Below the pieces are notes generated by a model, which saw only the letters and a program-made list of their open reading frames with translations, was not told where the DNA came from and searched no databases. Both the position numbers and the translations under genes were made by a program. Shown in pieces: positions 19,822 to 30,469 of a stretch of 64,000 nucleotides of DNA (its first letter is position 1; each line of letters opens with the position of its first letter). The DNA comes from Methylocystis sp. (GTDB lineage Bacteria; Pseudomonadota; Alphaproteobacteria; Rhizobiales; Beijerinckiaceae), in assembly GCA_002929055.1 (NCBI GenBank), contig PERY01000017.1:1-64000 (forward strand), given 5' to 3'.

Positions 19822-20047
19822 CGCGGGAGAGCGGGCGTTCCGGCGGCGCCTCGCCGCAGCACAATCGTCTTGCATCGCCGGGCAAATGCTATAGACGAGC
19901 GCGAGCGGCGGCGGATTGCGCCTCCGCCAGCCGGCGGGCCGCGCATTCGAGAAATCTCTCCCCGGTTTCTTCCGCTCGCCGCCTATGGTCGCCTGTGCAG
20001 GGTCGAGGGCGTTTCCCCACCCGAGACGGGCGCGCCGCGCATTTTGA

Positions 20048-21118
<1,071 letters not shown>

Positions 21119-21119
21119 C

Positions 21120-21800
21120 TTGGACGTCGCGGTCCGGGCGCTCGATCTCTCGAAGCTCCCGCCGGAGTCCTGGGACGCGCTCGTCAGCCTGCTGAACGAG
21201 GAGGAGCGCGCCCGCGCCGCGCGCTTCGCTTTCGGGGAAGACCGAAACTCTTACATCGCCGCCCATGCGTTGCTGCGCGCGGAGCTCTCGAAGCGCGCAG
21301 GGCTTCCGCCGCAGGACTGGCGCTTCGCCGCCGCGGCGCATGGCAAGCCTTTTCTCATCGACGCCCCGCGCGACATGCGCTTCAGCCTTTCGCACACGCG
21401 CGGCATGGTGGCCGTCGCGATTTGCGAGGGCGTGGACATTGGCGTCGATGTCGAGCCGTCGGATCGGCGCGCCGAGAGCATGAAGCTCGCCGAGCGCTTC
21501 TTCGCGCCTGAAGAAGTCACGCTGCTGCGCACGGTCGAGGGCGAGGCGCGCCGCGACATGTTCTTCGCCATCTGGACGTTGAAAGAAGCGGTGGTGAAGG
21601 CGACCGGGCAGGGGCTTTCGCGCGCGCTCGACAGTTTCGCCGTTTCGCTCGATCCCCCGCGCGTGACCATGCTGGACGACCCGGCGCAGGCGTGGAGCGC
21701 CGCGCATTGGCGCAAGGAAAAGTTTCATTTCGCGCTCGCCGCGCAAGGGCCGGTCAGGATTGATTTCGACCTGGCGCAGGCCGCGTCATTGTTCCCGTGA
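21120..21800 (+). CDS. 4'-phosphopantetheinyl transferase, Sfp type
   Basis: 226 residues from a TTG, one base after the reductase stop. The enzyme moves the phosphopantetheine arm of CoA to carrier proteins. Mg-binding and catalytic motifs IGVDVEPSDRR and FFAIWTLKEAVVKATGQGL are present, and FSLSHTRGM is the substrate loop. No polyketide or peptide synthetase lies in this window, so its carrier partner is elsewhere. Confidence 0.9.
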   Translation: MDVAVRALDLSKLPPESWDALVSLLNEEERARAARFAFGEDRNSYIAAHALLRAELSKRAGLPPQDWRFAAAAHGKPFLIDAPRDMRFSLSHTRGMVAVAICEGVDIGVDVEPSDRRAESMKLAERFFAPEEVTLLRTVEGEARRDMFFAIWTLKEAVVKATGQGLSRALDSFAVSLDPPRVTMLDDPAQAWSAAHWRKEKFHFALAAQGPVRIDFDLAQAASLFP

Positions 21801-21850
21801 GGATTCGTGCCACAGTGGCGTCCCTCACGCACTCCAGAAGGACGCCGCCC

Positions 21851-22888
21851 GTGAAAAAAGCGCTTTTCAATCTCGCCTTCAGCGCCGCTCTTTCCAGCGC
21901 CAGCCTCCCCGCCGACGCCTGCACGCGCCTCATCTACGAGACCGGCGCCAAGTCCTATATGGTCGGCCGTACGATGGACTGGATGGTCGATCCCAAGAGC
22001 GATCTCTGGGCGTTCCCCAAAGGCATGGCGCGCGACGGCGCCGTCCCGGGCGCGATCAAATGGACCGCGAAACACGGCTCGGTGATCAGCTCCTTCTATA
22101 ATCTCGCCACCGTCGACGGCACGAATGACGCCGGCCTCGTGGCGAATGTCCTTTATCTCGTCGAGAGCGATTACGGCGATCCGGCCGCGAGCAAGAAGCC
22201 CAAACTCTCGGTCGGCGCCTGGGCGCAATATGTGCTCGACAATTTCGGCACGGTTGCGGAGGCGGTGGCGGCGCTGCAAAAGGAGCCCTTCGCCATCGTC
22301 GCGCCGGATATGCCGGACGGACACAAGGCGACCGGCCACATGGCCATCGCCGACTCCTCCGGCGACAGCGCCATCTTCGAATATATCGGCGGCAAGCTCG
22401 TCATCCATCATGGCGCGCAATATCGGGTCATGACCAACTCGCCGAGCTACGACCAGCAGCTTGCGATCAACACTTATTGGAACACGGTGGGCGGCCTGCA
22501 GTTCCTGCCCGGCACGGCCCGCGCCGCCGACCGCTTCGCGCGCATCAGCTGGAATCTGAACGCCGCGGCGAAGGAGACTGACCCGCGCCTCGCGACGGCG
22601 ACGACCTTCTCGCTGATCCGGGCGGTCTCCGTGCCCCTCGGAATCGCCGATCCCAAGCAGCCCAACATCGCCGCGACGGTGTGGCGCACGGTCGCCGACC
22701 TGCAGGCGAAGCGCTATTATTTCGAAAGCGCCTACAACCCGGCGATCTTCTGGGTGGACCTCGAGAAAGTCCTGCCGGCCGCGGGCGGCAAGCCGATGAA
22801 GCTCGATCTGGGCGAGCGGCCGATGCTGTCGGGGGAAGTGTCGGGGAAATTTGTGGGGGCGGAGCCGTTCAGGTTTATATCACATTGA
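21851..22888 (+). CDS. Secreted linear-amide C-N hydrolase (choloylglycine hydrolase family)
   Basis: 345 residues from the GTG at 21851, which has AGAAGGA upstream and yields a good signal peptide (KKALFNLAFSAALSSASLPADA). Cleavage before Cys would expose the N-terminal nucleophile in ACTRLIYE. GRTMDWM, TNDAGLVANVLYL and VMTNSPSYDQQL follow, all typical of the penicillin V acylase/bile salt hydrolase Ntn fold. It is probably periplasmic and cleaves an amide such as an acyl-homoserine lactone or an N-acyl amino acid. The substrate is a guess. Confidence 0.88.
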   Translation: MKKALFNLAFSAALSSASLPADACTRLIYETGAKSYMVGRTMDWMVDPKSDLWAFPKGMARDGAVPGAIKWTAKHGSVISSFYNLATVDGTNDAGLVANVLYLVESDYGDPAASKKPKLSVGAWAQYVLDNFGTVAEAVAALQKEPFAIVAPDMPDGHKATGHMAIADSSGDSAIFEYIGGKLVIHHGAQYRVMTNSPSYDQQLAINTYWNTVGGLQFLPGTARAADRFARISWNLNAAAKETDPRLATATTFSLIRAVSVPLGIADPKQPNIAATVWRTVADLQAKRYYFESAYNPAIFWVDLEKVLPAAGGKPMKLDLGERPMLSGEVSGKFVGAEPFRFISH

Positions 22889-23063
22889 TTTATATGATAC
22901 TGAGATGAGGTGACCTTACCTCTGAAGGTAACTTATTCGTAACTGTCGAAGTTCGCATCTCAATGGGGGTGTCTCAGTTCCCTCTTGTCAATTGGCACTT
23001 TTGGTGCCATAAATCAGCTACTCCAGTGCGGCCGCATACCTATCCTTGGCGGCATTGGCATAA

Positions 23064-23095
23064 AAGGGCTCCTGCGGGAGCCCTTGCTATTTTTG
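23064..23095 (+). terminator. Terminator-like hairpin just upstream of the NYN gene
   Basis: A perfect 9-bp stem AAGGGCTCC / GGAGCCCTT with a TGCG loop, followed by GCTATTTTT. It sits only about 20 bases before the NYN start codon. It could end an upstream transcript or fold in the NYN leader; no good ribosome site is visible between it and the ATG. Confidence 0.6.
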
Positions 23096-23105
23096 GGCCT
23101 ATTAA

Positions 23106-23957
23106 ATGGATAGAGTGGCGATTTTTGTAGATGCTGGCTACCTTTTTGCGCAAGGCAGTACCGCCCTCGCTGGGAGTAAGATTGCTCGGAGCGCCCTCAG
23201 CTTCGATGCCTCAAAGGCGGTTGAAAAATTAAAACGATTGGCCGAACAAAAGGCAGACGGCTGCAGGCTTCTGAGGATATATTGGTATGATGGAGCCCTT
23301 GCTGGATCAGGTCTTACCACAGACCAAGCAACTCTTGCCCACCTTGACGACGTCAAACTCAGGCTTGGCGCAGTCAACAATAGCGGTCAACAGAAGGGCG
23401 TTGACTCGCTAATTGTCACGGATCTGATTGAATTAGCAAGGCTTAAGTCGATTTCTGACGCATTGCTGTTGTCTGGTGACGAAGATGTTCGAATTGGGGT
23501 CCAAATTGCACAGAATTACGGTGTTCGAGTTCACCTGTTGGGGCTCCACCCCTCTCGTGGCTCACAGTCGCCTCAACTCCTCCGCGAAGCTGATACCACT
23601 ACAGAATGGAGCTCCGCCGAAGTCGAATGTTTTTTGTCCCTACGGGAAATGGTTCTTGCTCCTGTAGCTTCTGACGAAGCGGTCACTCATATTGCCTCAC
23701 AAGCAAACGGAACAGCGGCAAGCATCGCCCCGTTCTCTTTGATTGAAGAAGCTGTGCGGAAATTTGTCGAAAACCTAGAGCCTTCCGACATCGAGGGCAT
23801 AGTCCAGTTTTGGGAGGTCGACAGAGGCGTCCCCGCCGATCTCGATCGAAAGCTCTTGCCAACTTGCAGAGATGCGATTGGTCGCCAGCTTGAGCGGCAA
23901 GAAATCAAAGAAATGCGTACACACTTCAGCAGATTTGTTCGACTGAGGATTGCTTAG
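23106..23957 (+). CDS. NYN-domain (PIN-like) putative ribonuclease in an A+T-richer segment
   Basis: 283 residues. The N-terminal two thirds form a NYN/LabA-type PIN-like nuclease: Asp9 in IFVDAGYLF, Asp100 in KGVDSLIVTDLIELA, and Asp125/Asp127 in LLLSGDEDVRIGVQIAQNYGVRVHLLG. These acidic residues would hold a metal ion for RNA cleavage. Residues about 210-283 form a helical C-terminal domain I do not recognise. The gene and its upstream flank are plainly less G+C-rich than everything around them, with codons such as TTA, AAA and AGA. This suggests transfer. No partner gene or mobile element is adjacent. Function unknown; RNA turnover, toxin or defence roles are all possible. Confidence 0.8.
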   Translation: MDRVAIFVDAGYLFAQGSTALAGSKIARSALSFDASKAVEKLKRLAEQKADGCRLLRIYWYDGALAGSGLTTDQATLAHLDDVKLRLGAVNNSGQQKGVDSLIVTDLIELARLKSISDALLLSGDEDVRIGVQIAQNYGVRVHLLGLHPSRGSQSPQLLREADTTTEWSSAEVECFLSLREMVLAPVASDEAVTHIASQANGTAASIAPFSLIEEAVRKFVENLEPSDIEGIVQFWEVDRGVPADLDRKLLPTCRDAIGRQLERQEIKEMRTHFSRFVRLRIA

Positions 23958-23999
23958 ATGGATGGGATAATCCGTCTGGTCACCCGCCCTGTTCTTCCC

Positions 24000-24029
24000 T
24001 TGCCCTCCCCCGCTCGTCTCGTGTATAAG
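24000..24029 (+). promoter_or_regulatory. Predicted promoter of the rimP-nusA-infB operon
   Basis: TTGCCC and TATAAG are separated by 18 bases, a good fit to alphaproteobacterial housekeeping promoters. It would start transcription near 24036, leaving a leader of over 100 bases before rimP that contains the hairpin described next. Confidence 0.5.
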
Positions 24030-24057
24030 GCGTCAAATTCCGTCTCATAACGATCAT

Positions 24058-24122
24058 TCTCGCGATGGTCGCAGTTGAGGGTGGGGCCCCGCCGGGGACC
24101 CGCTCTTTTTTGTTTCGCGAGA
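24058..24122 (+). terminator. Possible transcription attenuator in the rimP leader
   Basis: Between the predicted promoter and rimP lies a G+C-rich hairpin (GGGT, bulge, CCCC-GCC-GGGG, ACCC; 24079-24101) followed by TCTTTTTT. It is enclosed by perfect 8-base arms, TCTCGCGA at 24058-24065 and TCGCGAGA at 24115-24122. A terminator inside a leader is the layout of the gammaproteobacterial rimP leader attenuator. Homology to that element is not shown. Confidence 0.5.
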
Positions 24123-24148
24123 CGCAAAACCGCCCACAGGACCAAAGC

Positions 24149-24919
24149 TTGACGCAAGACGCCGCCCCGATCATCGACGCTCCTCTCGACGAGCCCCGCC
24201 TCGTTTCCGAGACGGGCGTCGCCGCGCGCGTGGCGCATCTCGCGACGCCGGTGCTGGCGCAGCTCGGCTACCGGCTCGTGCGCGTGAAGCTCATGCAGCA
24301 GAACGCCCAGATCCTGCAGATCATGGCCGAGCGGCCCGACGGGATCATGACCATCGACGATTGCGAGGCGGCGAGCACCGCGCTCTCTCCCGAACTCGAC
24401 GTCGCCGACGTCATCTCCGGCGAATACCGGCTGGAAGTGTCGTCCCCCGGCGTCGACCGCCCGCTCGTGCGCGTCTCCGATTTCCTGCGCGCGGTGGGCC
24501 ATGAGGCGCGCGTCGAACTGACGCATCCGGTGGAATCCGGCCGCAAGCGCTTTCGCGGGCTCATCCAGGGCATTGAGGGCCACGGCCCTGACTCAAAGCT
24601 TTCGCTCGAGCGCAACGACGCGCGCGCCGACGAGGAGACGCTGGTCGTCGTCCCGCTGCGCGATCTCGACGAAGCCAAGCTGATGCTGACCGAGGCGCTG
24701 ATCCGCGAGTCGCTGCGCGCCGGCAAGCTTCAGCAGGAAGCGCCGGACGAAGAGGGCGCCGCTCCCCAGGACGACGAGCGCCCGCGACGCGGACCCGGAC
24801 GTTTCCGCGGCCCGCAGAACAACAAGGCGAAGCCGCTGATTCCAGCAGGCGTTCAGACGCATTTCAAGAAAGGCCCGGGGTCGATGAAGCCCCCGGCCGC
24901 CCGCTCCAAGGGAGACTGA
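24149..24919 (+). CDS. rimP: Ribosome maturation factor RimP
   Basis: 256 residues from the TTG at 24149. An ATG at 24065 is also in frame, but the intervening stretch encodes the leader hairpin and has no family similarity. RimP assists 30S subunit maturation. Motifs [52 protein letters not shown] and the C-terminal SH3-like barrel are present. A basic, Pro/Gln-rich tail of about 55 residues extends beyond the core. nusA follows 3 bases later, the standard order. Confidence 0.93.
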   Translation: MTQDAAPIIDAPLDEPRLVSETGVAARVAHLATPVLAQLGYRLVRVKLMQQNAQILQIMAERPDGIMTIDDCEAASTALSPELDVADVISGEYRLEVSSPGVDRPLVRVSDFLRAVGHEARVELTHPVESGRKRFRGLIQGIEGHGPDSKLSLERNDARADEETLVVVPLRDLDEAKLMLTEALIRESLRAGKLQQEAPDEEGAAPQDDERPRRGPGRFRGPQNNKAKPLIPAGVQTHFKKGPGSMKPPAARSKGD

Positions 24920-24922
24920 GCC

Positions 24923-26512
24923 ATGGCCGTCAGCGCCAATAGACTCGAAATTTTGCAGATTGCCGACGCCGTTGCGCGCGAGAAGTCGATCGACCGCTCG
25001 ATCGTCATCGCCTCGATGGAGGACGCGCTGCAAAAGGCGGCCCGCTCGCGCTACGGACAGGAAACCGAAGTGCGCGCCGAGATCAATCCCAAGACCGGCG
25101 AAGTGCGCTTTTCGCGCCTGCTGCTGGTCGTCGATCTTGTCGACAACGACGCGACGCAGGTTTCGCTCGAGGAAGCGCGCCGGAAAAATCCCGCCGCGCA
25201 GGCTGGCGACTGGATTTCCGAAACGCTGCCGCCCTTCGATTTCGGCCGCATCGCGGCGCAGTCCGCCAAGCAGATCATCGTGCAGAAAGTGCGCGAGGCC
25301 GAGCGCGACCGCCAGTATGACGAATACAAGGACCGTATCGGCGAGATCGTGAACGGCGTCGTCAAGCGCGTCGAATATGGCAATGTCATTATCGATCTTG
25401 GCCGCGGCGAGGGCGTCATCCGCCGCGACGAGATGATCCCGCGCGAAATGTTCCGCCCCGGCGATCGCGCCCGCGCCTATGTCTATGACGTGCGCCGCGA
25501 ACAGCGCGGCCCGCAGATTTTCCTGTCGCGCACCCATCCGCAGTTCATGTCCAAGCTCTTCAAGCAGGAAGTGCCGGAAATCTATGACGGCGTGATCGAG
25601 GTGAAGTCCGTCGCGCGCGATCCGGGCTCCCGCGCCAAGATCGCAGTCGTCTCGCGCGATTCCTCCATCGACCCGGTCGGCGCCTGCGTCGGCATGCGCG
25701 GCTCGCGCGTGCAGGCCGTCGTGCAGGAGCTTCAGGGCGAGCGCATCGACATCATCCCCTGGTCGGCGGACGCCGCCACCTTCATCGTCAACGCGCTGCA
25801 GCCGGCTGAAGTCGTGAAGGTCGTGCTCGACGAAGACAGCGCGCGAATCGAAGTCGTGGTGCCGGACGACCAGCTCTCGCTGGCCATCGGCCGCCGCGGC
25901 CAGAATGTGCGTCTTGCCTCGCAACTCACCGGCTGGGACATCGACATTCTGACCGAGGCCGAGGAATCGGAGCGCCGTCAGAAGGAATTCGACGAGCGCA
26001 CGCGGGTCTTCATGTCGGCGATCGACGTAGACGAGGTGGTCGGGCGCCTGCTCGCCTCGGAGGGCTTTCGTTCGGTCGAGGAACTCGCCTATGTCGAGCT
26101 CTCCGAACTCGCTTCGATCGAAGCCTTCGACGAGGAGACAGCGGGCGAAATCCAGAACCGCGCGCGCAATTATCTCGAGCGCGTGGAGGCGGAGAACGAA
26201 GCCCGCCGCATCGAGCTCGGCGTCTCCGACGAATTGCGCGAGATCGACGGCCTCACCTCCGCGATGATGGTCCGGCTCGGCGAAAACGACGTCAAGTCGA
26301 TGGAGGATTTTGCCGGCTGCGTGCCGGACGATCTCGTCGGCTGGACGGAGAAGAAGGACGGCGAGACCAAGAAGCACGAAGGTTTCTTCGAGGGCCTCGA
26401 GCTCTCGCGCGAAGAGGCCGAGGCGATGATCATGTCGGCCCGCGTGCGCGCCGGCTGGATCGAGGAAGCCGCGCTGGCGGCCGAGACGGACGTTCCGGCG
26501 GAGGGCGAATAG
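24923..26512 (+). CDS. nusA: Transcription termination/antitermination factor NusA
   Basis: 529 residues. Order of domains: N-terminal RNA-polymerase-binding domain (1-125), S1 (about 135-200; [16 protein letters not shown]), two KH domains (about 225-345; [37 protein letters not shown]) and C-terminal acidic helix-hairpin repeats. It controls pausing, termination and antitermination and may feed back on its own operon. Start at 24923 after AAGGGAGACTGAGCC. Confidence 0.97.
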   Translation: MAVSANRLEILQIADAVAREKSIDRSIVIASMEDALQKAARSRYGQETEVRAEINPKTGEVRFSRLLLVVDLVDNDATQVSLEEARRKNPAAQAGDWISETLPPFDFGRIAAQSAKQIIVQKVREAERDRQYDEYKDRIGEIVNGVVKRVEYGNVIIDLGRGEGVIRRDEMIPREMFRPGDRARAYVYDVRREQRGPQIFLSRTHPQFMSKLFKQEVPEIYDGVIEVKSVARDPGSRAKIAVVSRDSSIDPVGACVGMRGSRVQAVVQELQGERIDIIPWSADAATFIVNALQPAEVVKVVLDEDSARIEVVVPDDQLSLAIGRRGQNVRLASQLTGWDIDILTEAEESERRQKEFDERTRVFMSAIDVDEVVGRLLASEGFRSVEELAYVELSELASIEAFDEETAGEIQNRARNYLERVEAENEARRIELGVSDELREIDGLTSAMMVRLGENDVKSMEDFAGCVPDDLVGWTEKKDGETKKHEGFFEGLELSREEAEAMIMSARVRAGWIEEAALAAETDVPAEGE

Positions 26513-26516
26513 ACAG

Positions 26517-27266
26517 GTGGCGGCGGCGCAGACGAAAGAGCGCGAATCCGAGCGGACCTGCATCGTCACGCGGCGGCGCGAGCCGCCCGAGGGGATGATA
26601 CGCTTCGTGCGCGGACCCGACGGGGTTATCGCGCCGGACATCCGCGCGCGCCTGCCGGGACGGGGCGTCTGGGTCGCGGGCCGCGCCGAACTCGTCGCCG
26701 AAGCCGCCCGCAAGCGCATTTTCGCGAAAAGCCTCAAGGAGCAGGTCGAGACGCCGCCGCAACTCGCGCAGGACGTCGACCGTCTCCTGGAGGCCGATTG
26801 CCTCCAGATGCTGGCGCTCGCCAACAAGGCCGGGGCCGTCGTCACGGGCTTCAATAAAGTGGCCGATGCGATCGGGAAAGGCGCGCCGAAGCTGCTGGTC
26901 GCGGCCAGCGACGGCGGCGCGGACGGAAAACGCAAGCTTGGTCAGACCGCGCGCCGCGCCGCGTCCACCAAGGGCGATGAAAACGATGGCCTTCCGCCCA
27001 TCGTAGGCTTATTTACGTCCAGCCAATTGGATTTGGCTTTAGGACGCACAAATGTGATACATGCAGCGCTCGGCTATGGCGGGCCGGCGGACAGTTTTCT
27101 TTCGCGCTGCCAGAGGCTGGCGGCGTATCGGGGGGTGGCGCTCGACGGCGCGCCCCTTGTAGCGCAGGTGATGCGGGACGAAGCGCCGGACGCTGGCGGG
27201 CGGCCGGAAGACACAGTGGAATTAAGCGGGTCGTTAGCGGCCGAGGATCGGAAGCTGAATGAGTGA
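26517..27266 (+). CDS. YlxR (DUF448) fused to L7Ae-like RNA-binding domain
   Basis: 249 residues from a GTG 4 bases after the nusA stop. Residues about 10-90 are the YlxR domain ([31 protein letters not shown]); residues about 100-215 resemble the L7Ae/L30e fold ([17 protein letters not shown]). The fusion is usual in alphaproteobacteria at this position. It is predicted to bind RNA and perhaps modulate RNase P or translation. Its end overlaps the infB start by 8 bases. Confidence 0.88.
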   Translation: MAAAQTKERESERTCIVTRRREPPEGMIRFVRGPDGVIAPDIRARLPGRGVWVAGRAELVAEAARKRIFAKSLKEQVETPPQLAQDVDRLLEADCLQMLALANKAGAVVTGFNKVADAIGKGAPKLLVAASDGGADGKRKLGQTARRAASTKGDENDGLPPIVGLFTSSQLDLALGRTNVIHAALGYGGPADSFLSRCQRLAAYRGVALDGAPLVAQVMRDEAPDAGGRPEDTVELSGSLAAEDRKLNE

Positions 27267-29892
27267 GAGCGAGAACAGCGACAAAACCCTGACTGTCGCG
27301 CCGACGAAGACGTTGCATTTGAAGCAGCGCCCGGCGGGCGAACAGGGAATGGTGCGCCAGAGCTTCTCCCATGGCCGCTCGAAAGTGGTCGTGGTCGAGA
27401 AGGTGAAGCGCCGCGCGCCGGGTCATGAACCCGCGAAACCTGCAGCCGCGCCCGTCGCCGCCGCGCCGGCGGCGGCCCCGGCTGCCGCGCCAGCCGCCCC
27501 GGCGCCGAAGCCGGAGACGACGCGTCAGGCGCCCGCCGCCCCCCGTTCGGGTTCAGGCATGGTGTTGCGCGCCTTGACGGACGAGGAGCGCGAGGCACGC
27601 GCCCGCGCCCTGGTCCATGCCCGTTCGCGGGAAGAAGACGACCGCCGCCAGGCCGAGATAGACGCAAAGATCCGCTCCGAGCGCGAAGACCGGGAGCGCG
27701 CCGAACGCGCCGCCGCCGAAGCGCGCAAGCGCGAGGAAGAAGATCGCCTCAGCCGCGAAGCGGAATCCAAGCGCCGCGCGGAAGAAGAAGCCCGCCGCCG
27801 TCTCCCCGGAGAGGCCGGAGCCTCGCCGCCGCCGTCCGCGCCGCGTTCCGCTCCCCCGCGCCCGGCGGCCGCCCCTGGCGCCCGTCCCGCGTCGCCGGCG
27901 CCTGGCGCGACCGACGTGCGTCGTGCGCCCGTCCGCACCATCGGCGGCTTCACGCCCCCTCAGCCGCCGCGTCCGGCGCCGTCGCGCAGCGGCGGCATGA
28001 AGGATCGCGGCCGACTGACCGTCTCCACCGCGACTGCGGGCACGGACGAGGAGCGCACGCGCTCCGTCGCCTCCTTCAAGCGCCGTCAGCAGCGCCTCTT
28101 CCGCGGCCATGTGGAGCAGAAGGAAAAGGTTCTGCGCGAGGTGATCCTCCCCGAGACGATCACCATTCAGGAACTCGCCAACCGCATGTCGGAGCGCGCG
28201 GTCGATGTCATCCGCCTGCTGATGAAGCAGGGCGAGATGCACAAGATCAACGACGTCATCGACGCCGACACGGCGCAGCTCGTGGCCGAAGAGATGGGCC
28301 ACACGGTCAAGCGCGTCGCCGAGTCCGACGTCGAGGAGGGCCTGTTCGACACGCCCGACATCGAGGGTGATCTCGAGGGGCGTCCGCCGGTCGTCACCAT
28401 CATGGGCCATGTCGACCACGGCAAGACCTCGCTGCTCGACGCGATCCGCCAGGCCAATGTGGTCTCCGGCGAGGCGGGCGGCATCACGCAGCACATCGGC
28501 GCCTATCAGGTCACCGCGCCCAACGGGCTTCCGGTCACCTTCATCGACACCCCCGGCCACGCGGCCTTCACCGCCATGCGCGCCCGCGGCGCCAAGGTGA
28601 CGGACATCGTGGTTCTCGTGGTGGCGGCCGATGACGGCGTCATGCCCCAGACGATCGAGGCCATCAATCACGCGCGCGCCGCTGGCGTGCCGCTGATCGT
28701 GGCGATCAACAAGGTCGACAAGCCGGACGCCAAGCCGGAGCGCGTGCGCACGGAATTGCTGCAGCACGAGGTGCAGGTCGAAAGCATGGGCGGCGAGACT
28801 CTCGAGGTCGAGGTTTCCGCCAAGCAGAAGACCAATCTGGACAAGCTGCTCGAGGCGATCGCGCTTCAGTCCGAAGTGCTGGACCTCAAGGCCAACGCCG
28901 ATCGTCCCGCCGAGGGCACGGTCATCGAGGCGCGGCTCGACAAGGGCCGTGGTCCGGTCGCGACCATGCTCGTCCAGCGCGGCACGCTGCGCGTCGGCGA
29001 CATTATCGTGGCAGGAACGCAATGGGGCCGCGTTCGCGCGCTGCTCGACGACAAGGGCGTCACCCGTCCCGAGGCTCCGCCGTCGTTCCCGGTCGAGATA
29101 CTCGGCTTCAGCGGCACGCCGGAGGCCGGCGACCGCGTCGCGGTGGTCGAGTCGGAAGCGCGCGCCCGCGAGATCACCGAATATCGCGAGCGCATGAAGC
29201 GCGACAAGCTCGCCGCCCGCGGCGGCTCGGCGCGCGGCTCGCTCTCCGACATGATGAGCCAGCTCAAGACCGCTGGCCGCAAGGAGTTCCCGCTCGTCAT
29301 CAAGGGCGACGTTCAGGGCTCGGTCGAAGCCATCGCCGCCGCGCTCGAAAAGCTCGGCACGGACGAAGTCGGCGCGCGTATGGTGCACGCCGGCGTCGGC
29401 GGCATCTCCGAGTCCGACATTGCGCTGGCGGAAGCCTCCGGCGCGGCCGTCATTGGCTTCAACGTGCGCGCCCACAAGGAAGCGCGCGAATTGGCCGAGC
29501 GCTCCGGCATCGAAATCCGCTACTACAACATCATCTACAACCTCGTGGACGATGTGAAGGCGGCGATGTCGGGCCTGTTGTCGCCGACCCTGCGCGAGAC
29601 CATGCTCGGCAATGCGCAGATTCTCGAAGTCTTCGACATCTCCAAGGTCGGCAAGGTTGCGGGCTGCCGCGTCACAGACGGCAATGTCGAACGCGGCGCC
29701 AATGTCCGCCTCATCCGCGACAATGTGGTTGTGCACGAGGGCAAGCTCTCGACGCTCAAGCGCTTCAAGGACGAGGTCAAGGAGGTCACCGCCGGTCAGG
29801 AATGCGGCATGGCGTTCGAGAACTATCAGGACATGCGCGCCGGCGACGTCATTGAGTGCTACCGCGTCGAGAGCATCGCGCGGACCCTGTGA
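27259..29892 (+). CDS. infB: Translation initiation factor IF-2
   Basis: 877 residues. The N-terminal 250 residues are low-complexity Ala/Pro then Arg/Glu-rich helix, followed by an IF2_N segment ([25 protein letters not shown]). The GTPase domain has G1 GHVDHGKTS (about 383), G3 DTPGHAAF and G4 NKVDK; domains II-IV end in the usual GxVxECYRVE. It places initiator tRNA on the 30S subunit. Translationally coupled to the YlxR gene. Confidence 0.97.
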   Translation: MSESENSDKTLTVAPTKTLHLKQRPAGEQGMVRQSFSHGRSKVVVVEKVKRRAPGHEPAKPAAAPVAAAPAAAPAAAPAAPAPKPETTRQAPAAPRSGSGMVLRALTDEEREARARALVHARSREEDDRRQAEIDAKIRSEREDRERAERAAAEARKREEEDRLSREAESKRRAEEEARRRLPGEAGASPPPSAPRSAPPRPAAAPGARPASPAPGATDVRRAPVRTIGGFTPPQPPRPAPSRSGGMKDRGRLTVSTATAGTDEERTRSVASFKRRQQRLFRGHVEQKEKVLREVILPETITIQELANRMSERAVDVIRLLMKQGEMHKINDVIDADTAQLVAEEMGHTVKRVAESDVEEGLFDTPDIEGDLEGRPPVVTIMGHVDHGKTSLLDAIRQANVVSGEAGGITQHIGAYQVTAPNGLPVTFIDTPGHAAFTAMRARGAKVTDIVVLVVAADDGVMPQTIEAINHARAAGVPLIVAINKVDKPDAKPERVRTELLQHEVQVESMGGETLEVEVSAKQKTNLDKLLEAIALQSEVLDLKANADRPAEGTVIEARLDKGRGPVATMLVQRGTLRVGDIIVAGTQWGRVRALLDDKGVTRPEAPPSFPVEILGFSGTPEAGDRVAVVESEARAREITEYRERMKRDKLAARGGSARGSLSDMMSQLKTAGRKEFPLVIKGDVQGSVEAIAAALEKLGTDEVGARMVHAGVGGISESDIALAEASGAAVIGFNVRAHKEARELAERSGIEIRYYNIIYNLVDDVKAAMSGLLSPTLRETMLGNAQILEVFDISKVGKVAGCRVTDGNVERGANVRLIRDNVVVHEGKLSTLKRFKDEVKEVTAGQECGMAFENYQDMRAGDVIECYRVESIARTL

Positions 29893-29893
29893 T

Positions 29894-29920
29894 CGTCATG
29901 GCCGGGCTTGTCCCGGCCGT
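29894..29920. repeat. Dispersed palindromic element of the rhizobial type
   Basis: A 7-bp stem GGCCGGG / CCCGGCC around CTTGT, preceded by CGTCAT, immediately after the infB stop. The core CATGGCCGGGCTTGTCCCGG matches a short palindrome I know as abundant between genes in Bradyrhizobium, Methylobacterium and relatives. Only one copy was noticed in this window. Confidence 0.55.
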
Positions 29921-30002
29921 CGCCGCAGACCCGATTCTTCAAGACGCAATGCCCGCGACGCGCGCGCGGGCATGTCGCGTTTCAGCAGCAGTTGACTGAA
30001 CG

Positions 30003-30461
30003 ATGTCCCGATCCCATCATTCCGCCGGCTCCGTGCCGTCGCAGCGCATGTTGCGCGTCGCAGAACTCGTGCGACATGCCGTCGCCCAGCTTCTCTCGCG
30101 CGGCGACATCAGCGATCCTGTGCTCGAAAAGCACGTGGTCACGGTCTCGCGCGTTAAGATGAGCCCCGACCTGAAGCTCGCGACGATCTACGTTGTGCCG
30201 CTCGGCGGCAAGGACGAGCCCGAAGTGATCGCCGCGCTCGACCGGCACAAGAAGTTCATGCGCGGAGAGATCGCGCACGACGTCAATCTGAAGTTCGCCC
30301 CGGAAGTGCGTTTTCGCATCGACGACAGCTTCGACAACGTCTCGCGCATCGACGCGATCCTCAATTCCGAGCGCGTGAAGCGCGACCTCGAAACGCCTTC
30401 CGGCGACGCGCAGGACGCAGCGGAAGACGGCGCGCAAGATGACGCGCGAGACAACGCCTGA
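30003..30461 (+). CDS. rbfA: Ribosome-binding factor A
   Basis: 152 residues with the KH-like fold of Rbf[23 protein letters not shown], then [17 protein letters not shown] and the end of the domain [23 protein letters not shown]. It helps 16S rRNA 5' maturation in the cold and in late 30S assembly. An acidic tail of about 20 residues ends the protein. It lies 110 bases after infB and 8 bases before truB. Confidence 0.95.
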   Translation: MSRSHHSAGSVPSQRMLRVAELVRHAVAQLLSRGDISDPVLEKHVVTVSRVKMSPDLKLATIYVVPLGGKDEPEVIAALDRHKKFMRGEIAHDVNLKFAPEVRFRIDDSFDNVSRIDAILNSERVKRDLETPSGDAQDAAEDGAQDDARDNA

Positions 30462-30469
30462 GAGAGCGT

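Noticed and set aside
24065-24148. An ATG start for rimP 84 bases upstream of the chosen TTG
   Set aside because: The extra codons span a terminator-like hairpin and have no similarity to RimP, while the TTG start gives the expected spacing to ETGVAARV.
24593-26935. A 780-codon open frame antisense to nusA
   Set aside because: It mirrors the codon pattern of nusA, has no recognisable domain and covers a gene of certain identity. High G+C genomes leave such antisense frames open.
27553-29736. A 727-codon open frame antisense to infB
   Set aside because: Low-complexity Arg/Ala/Asp/His composition typical of a shadow of a G+C-rich gene; infB on the other strand is certain.
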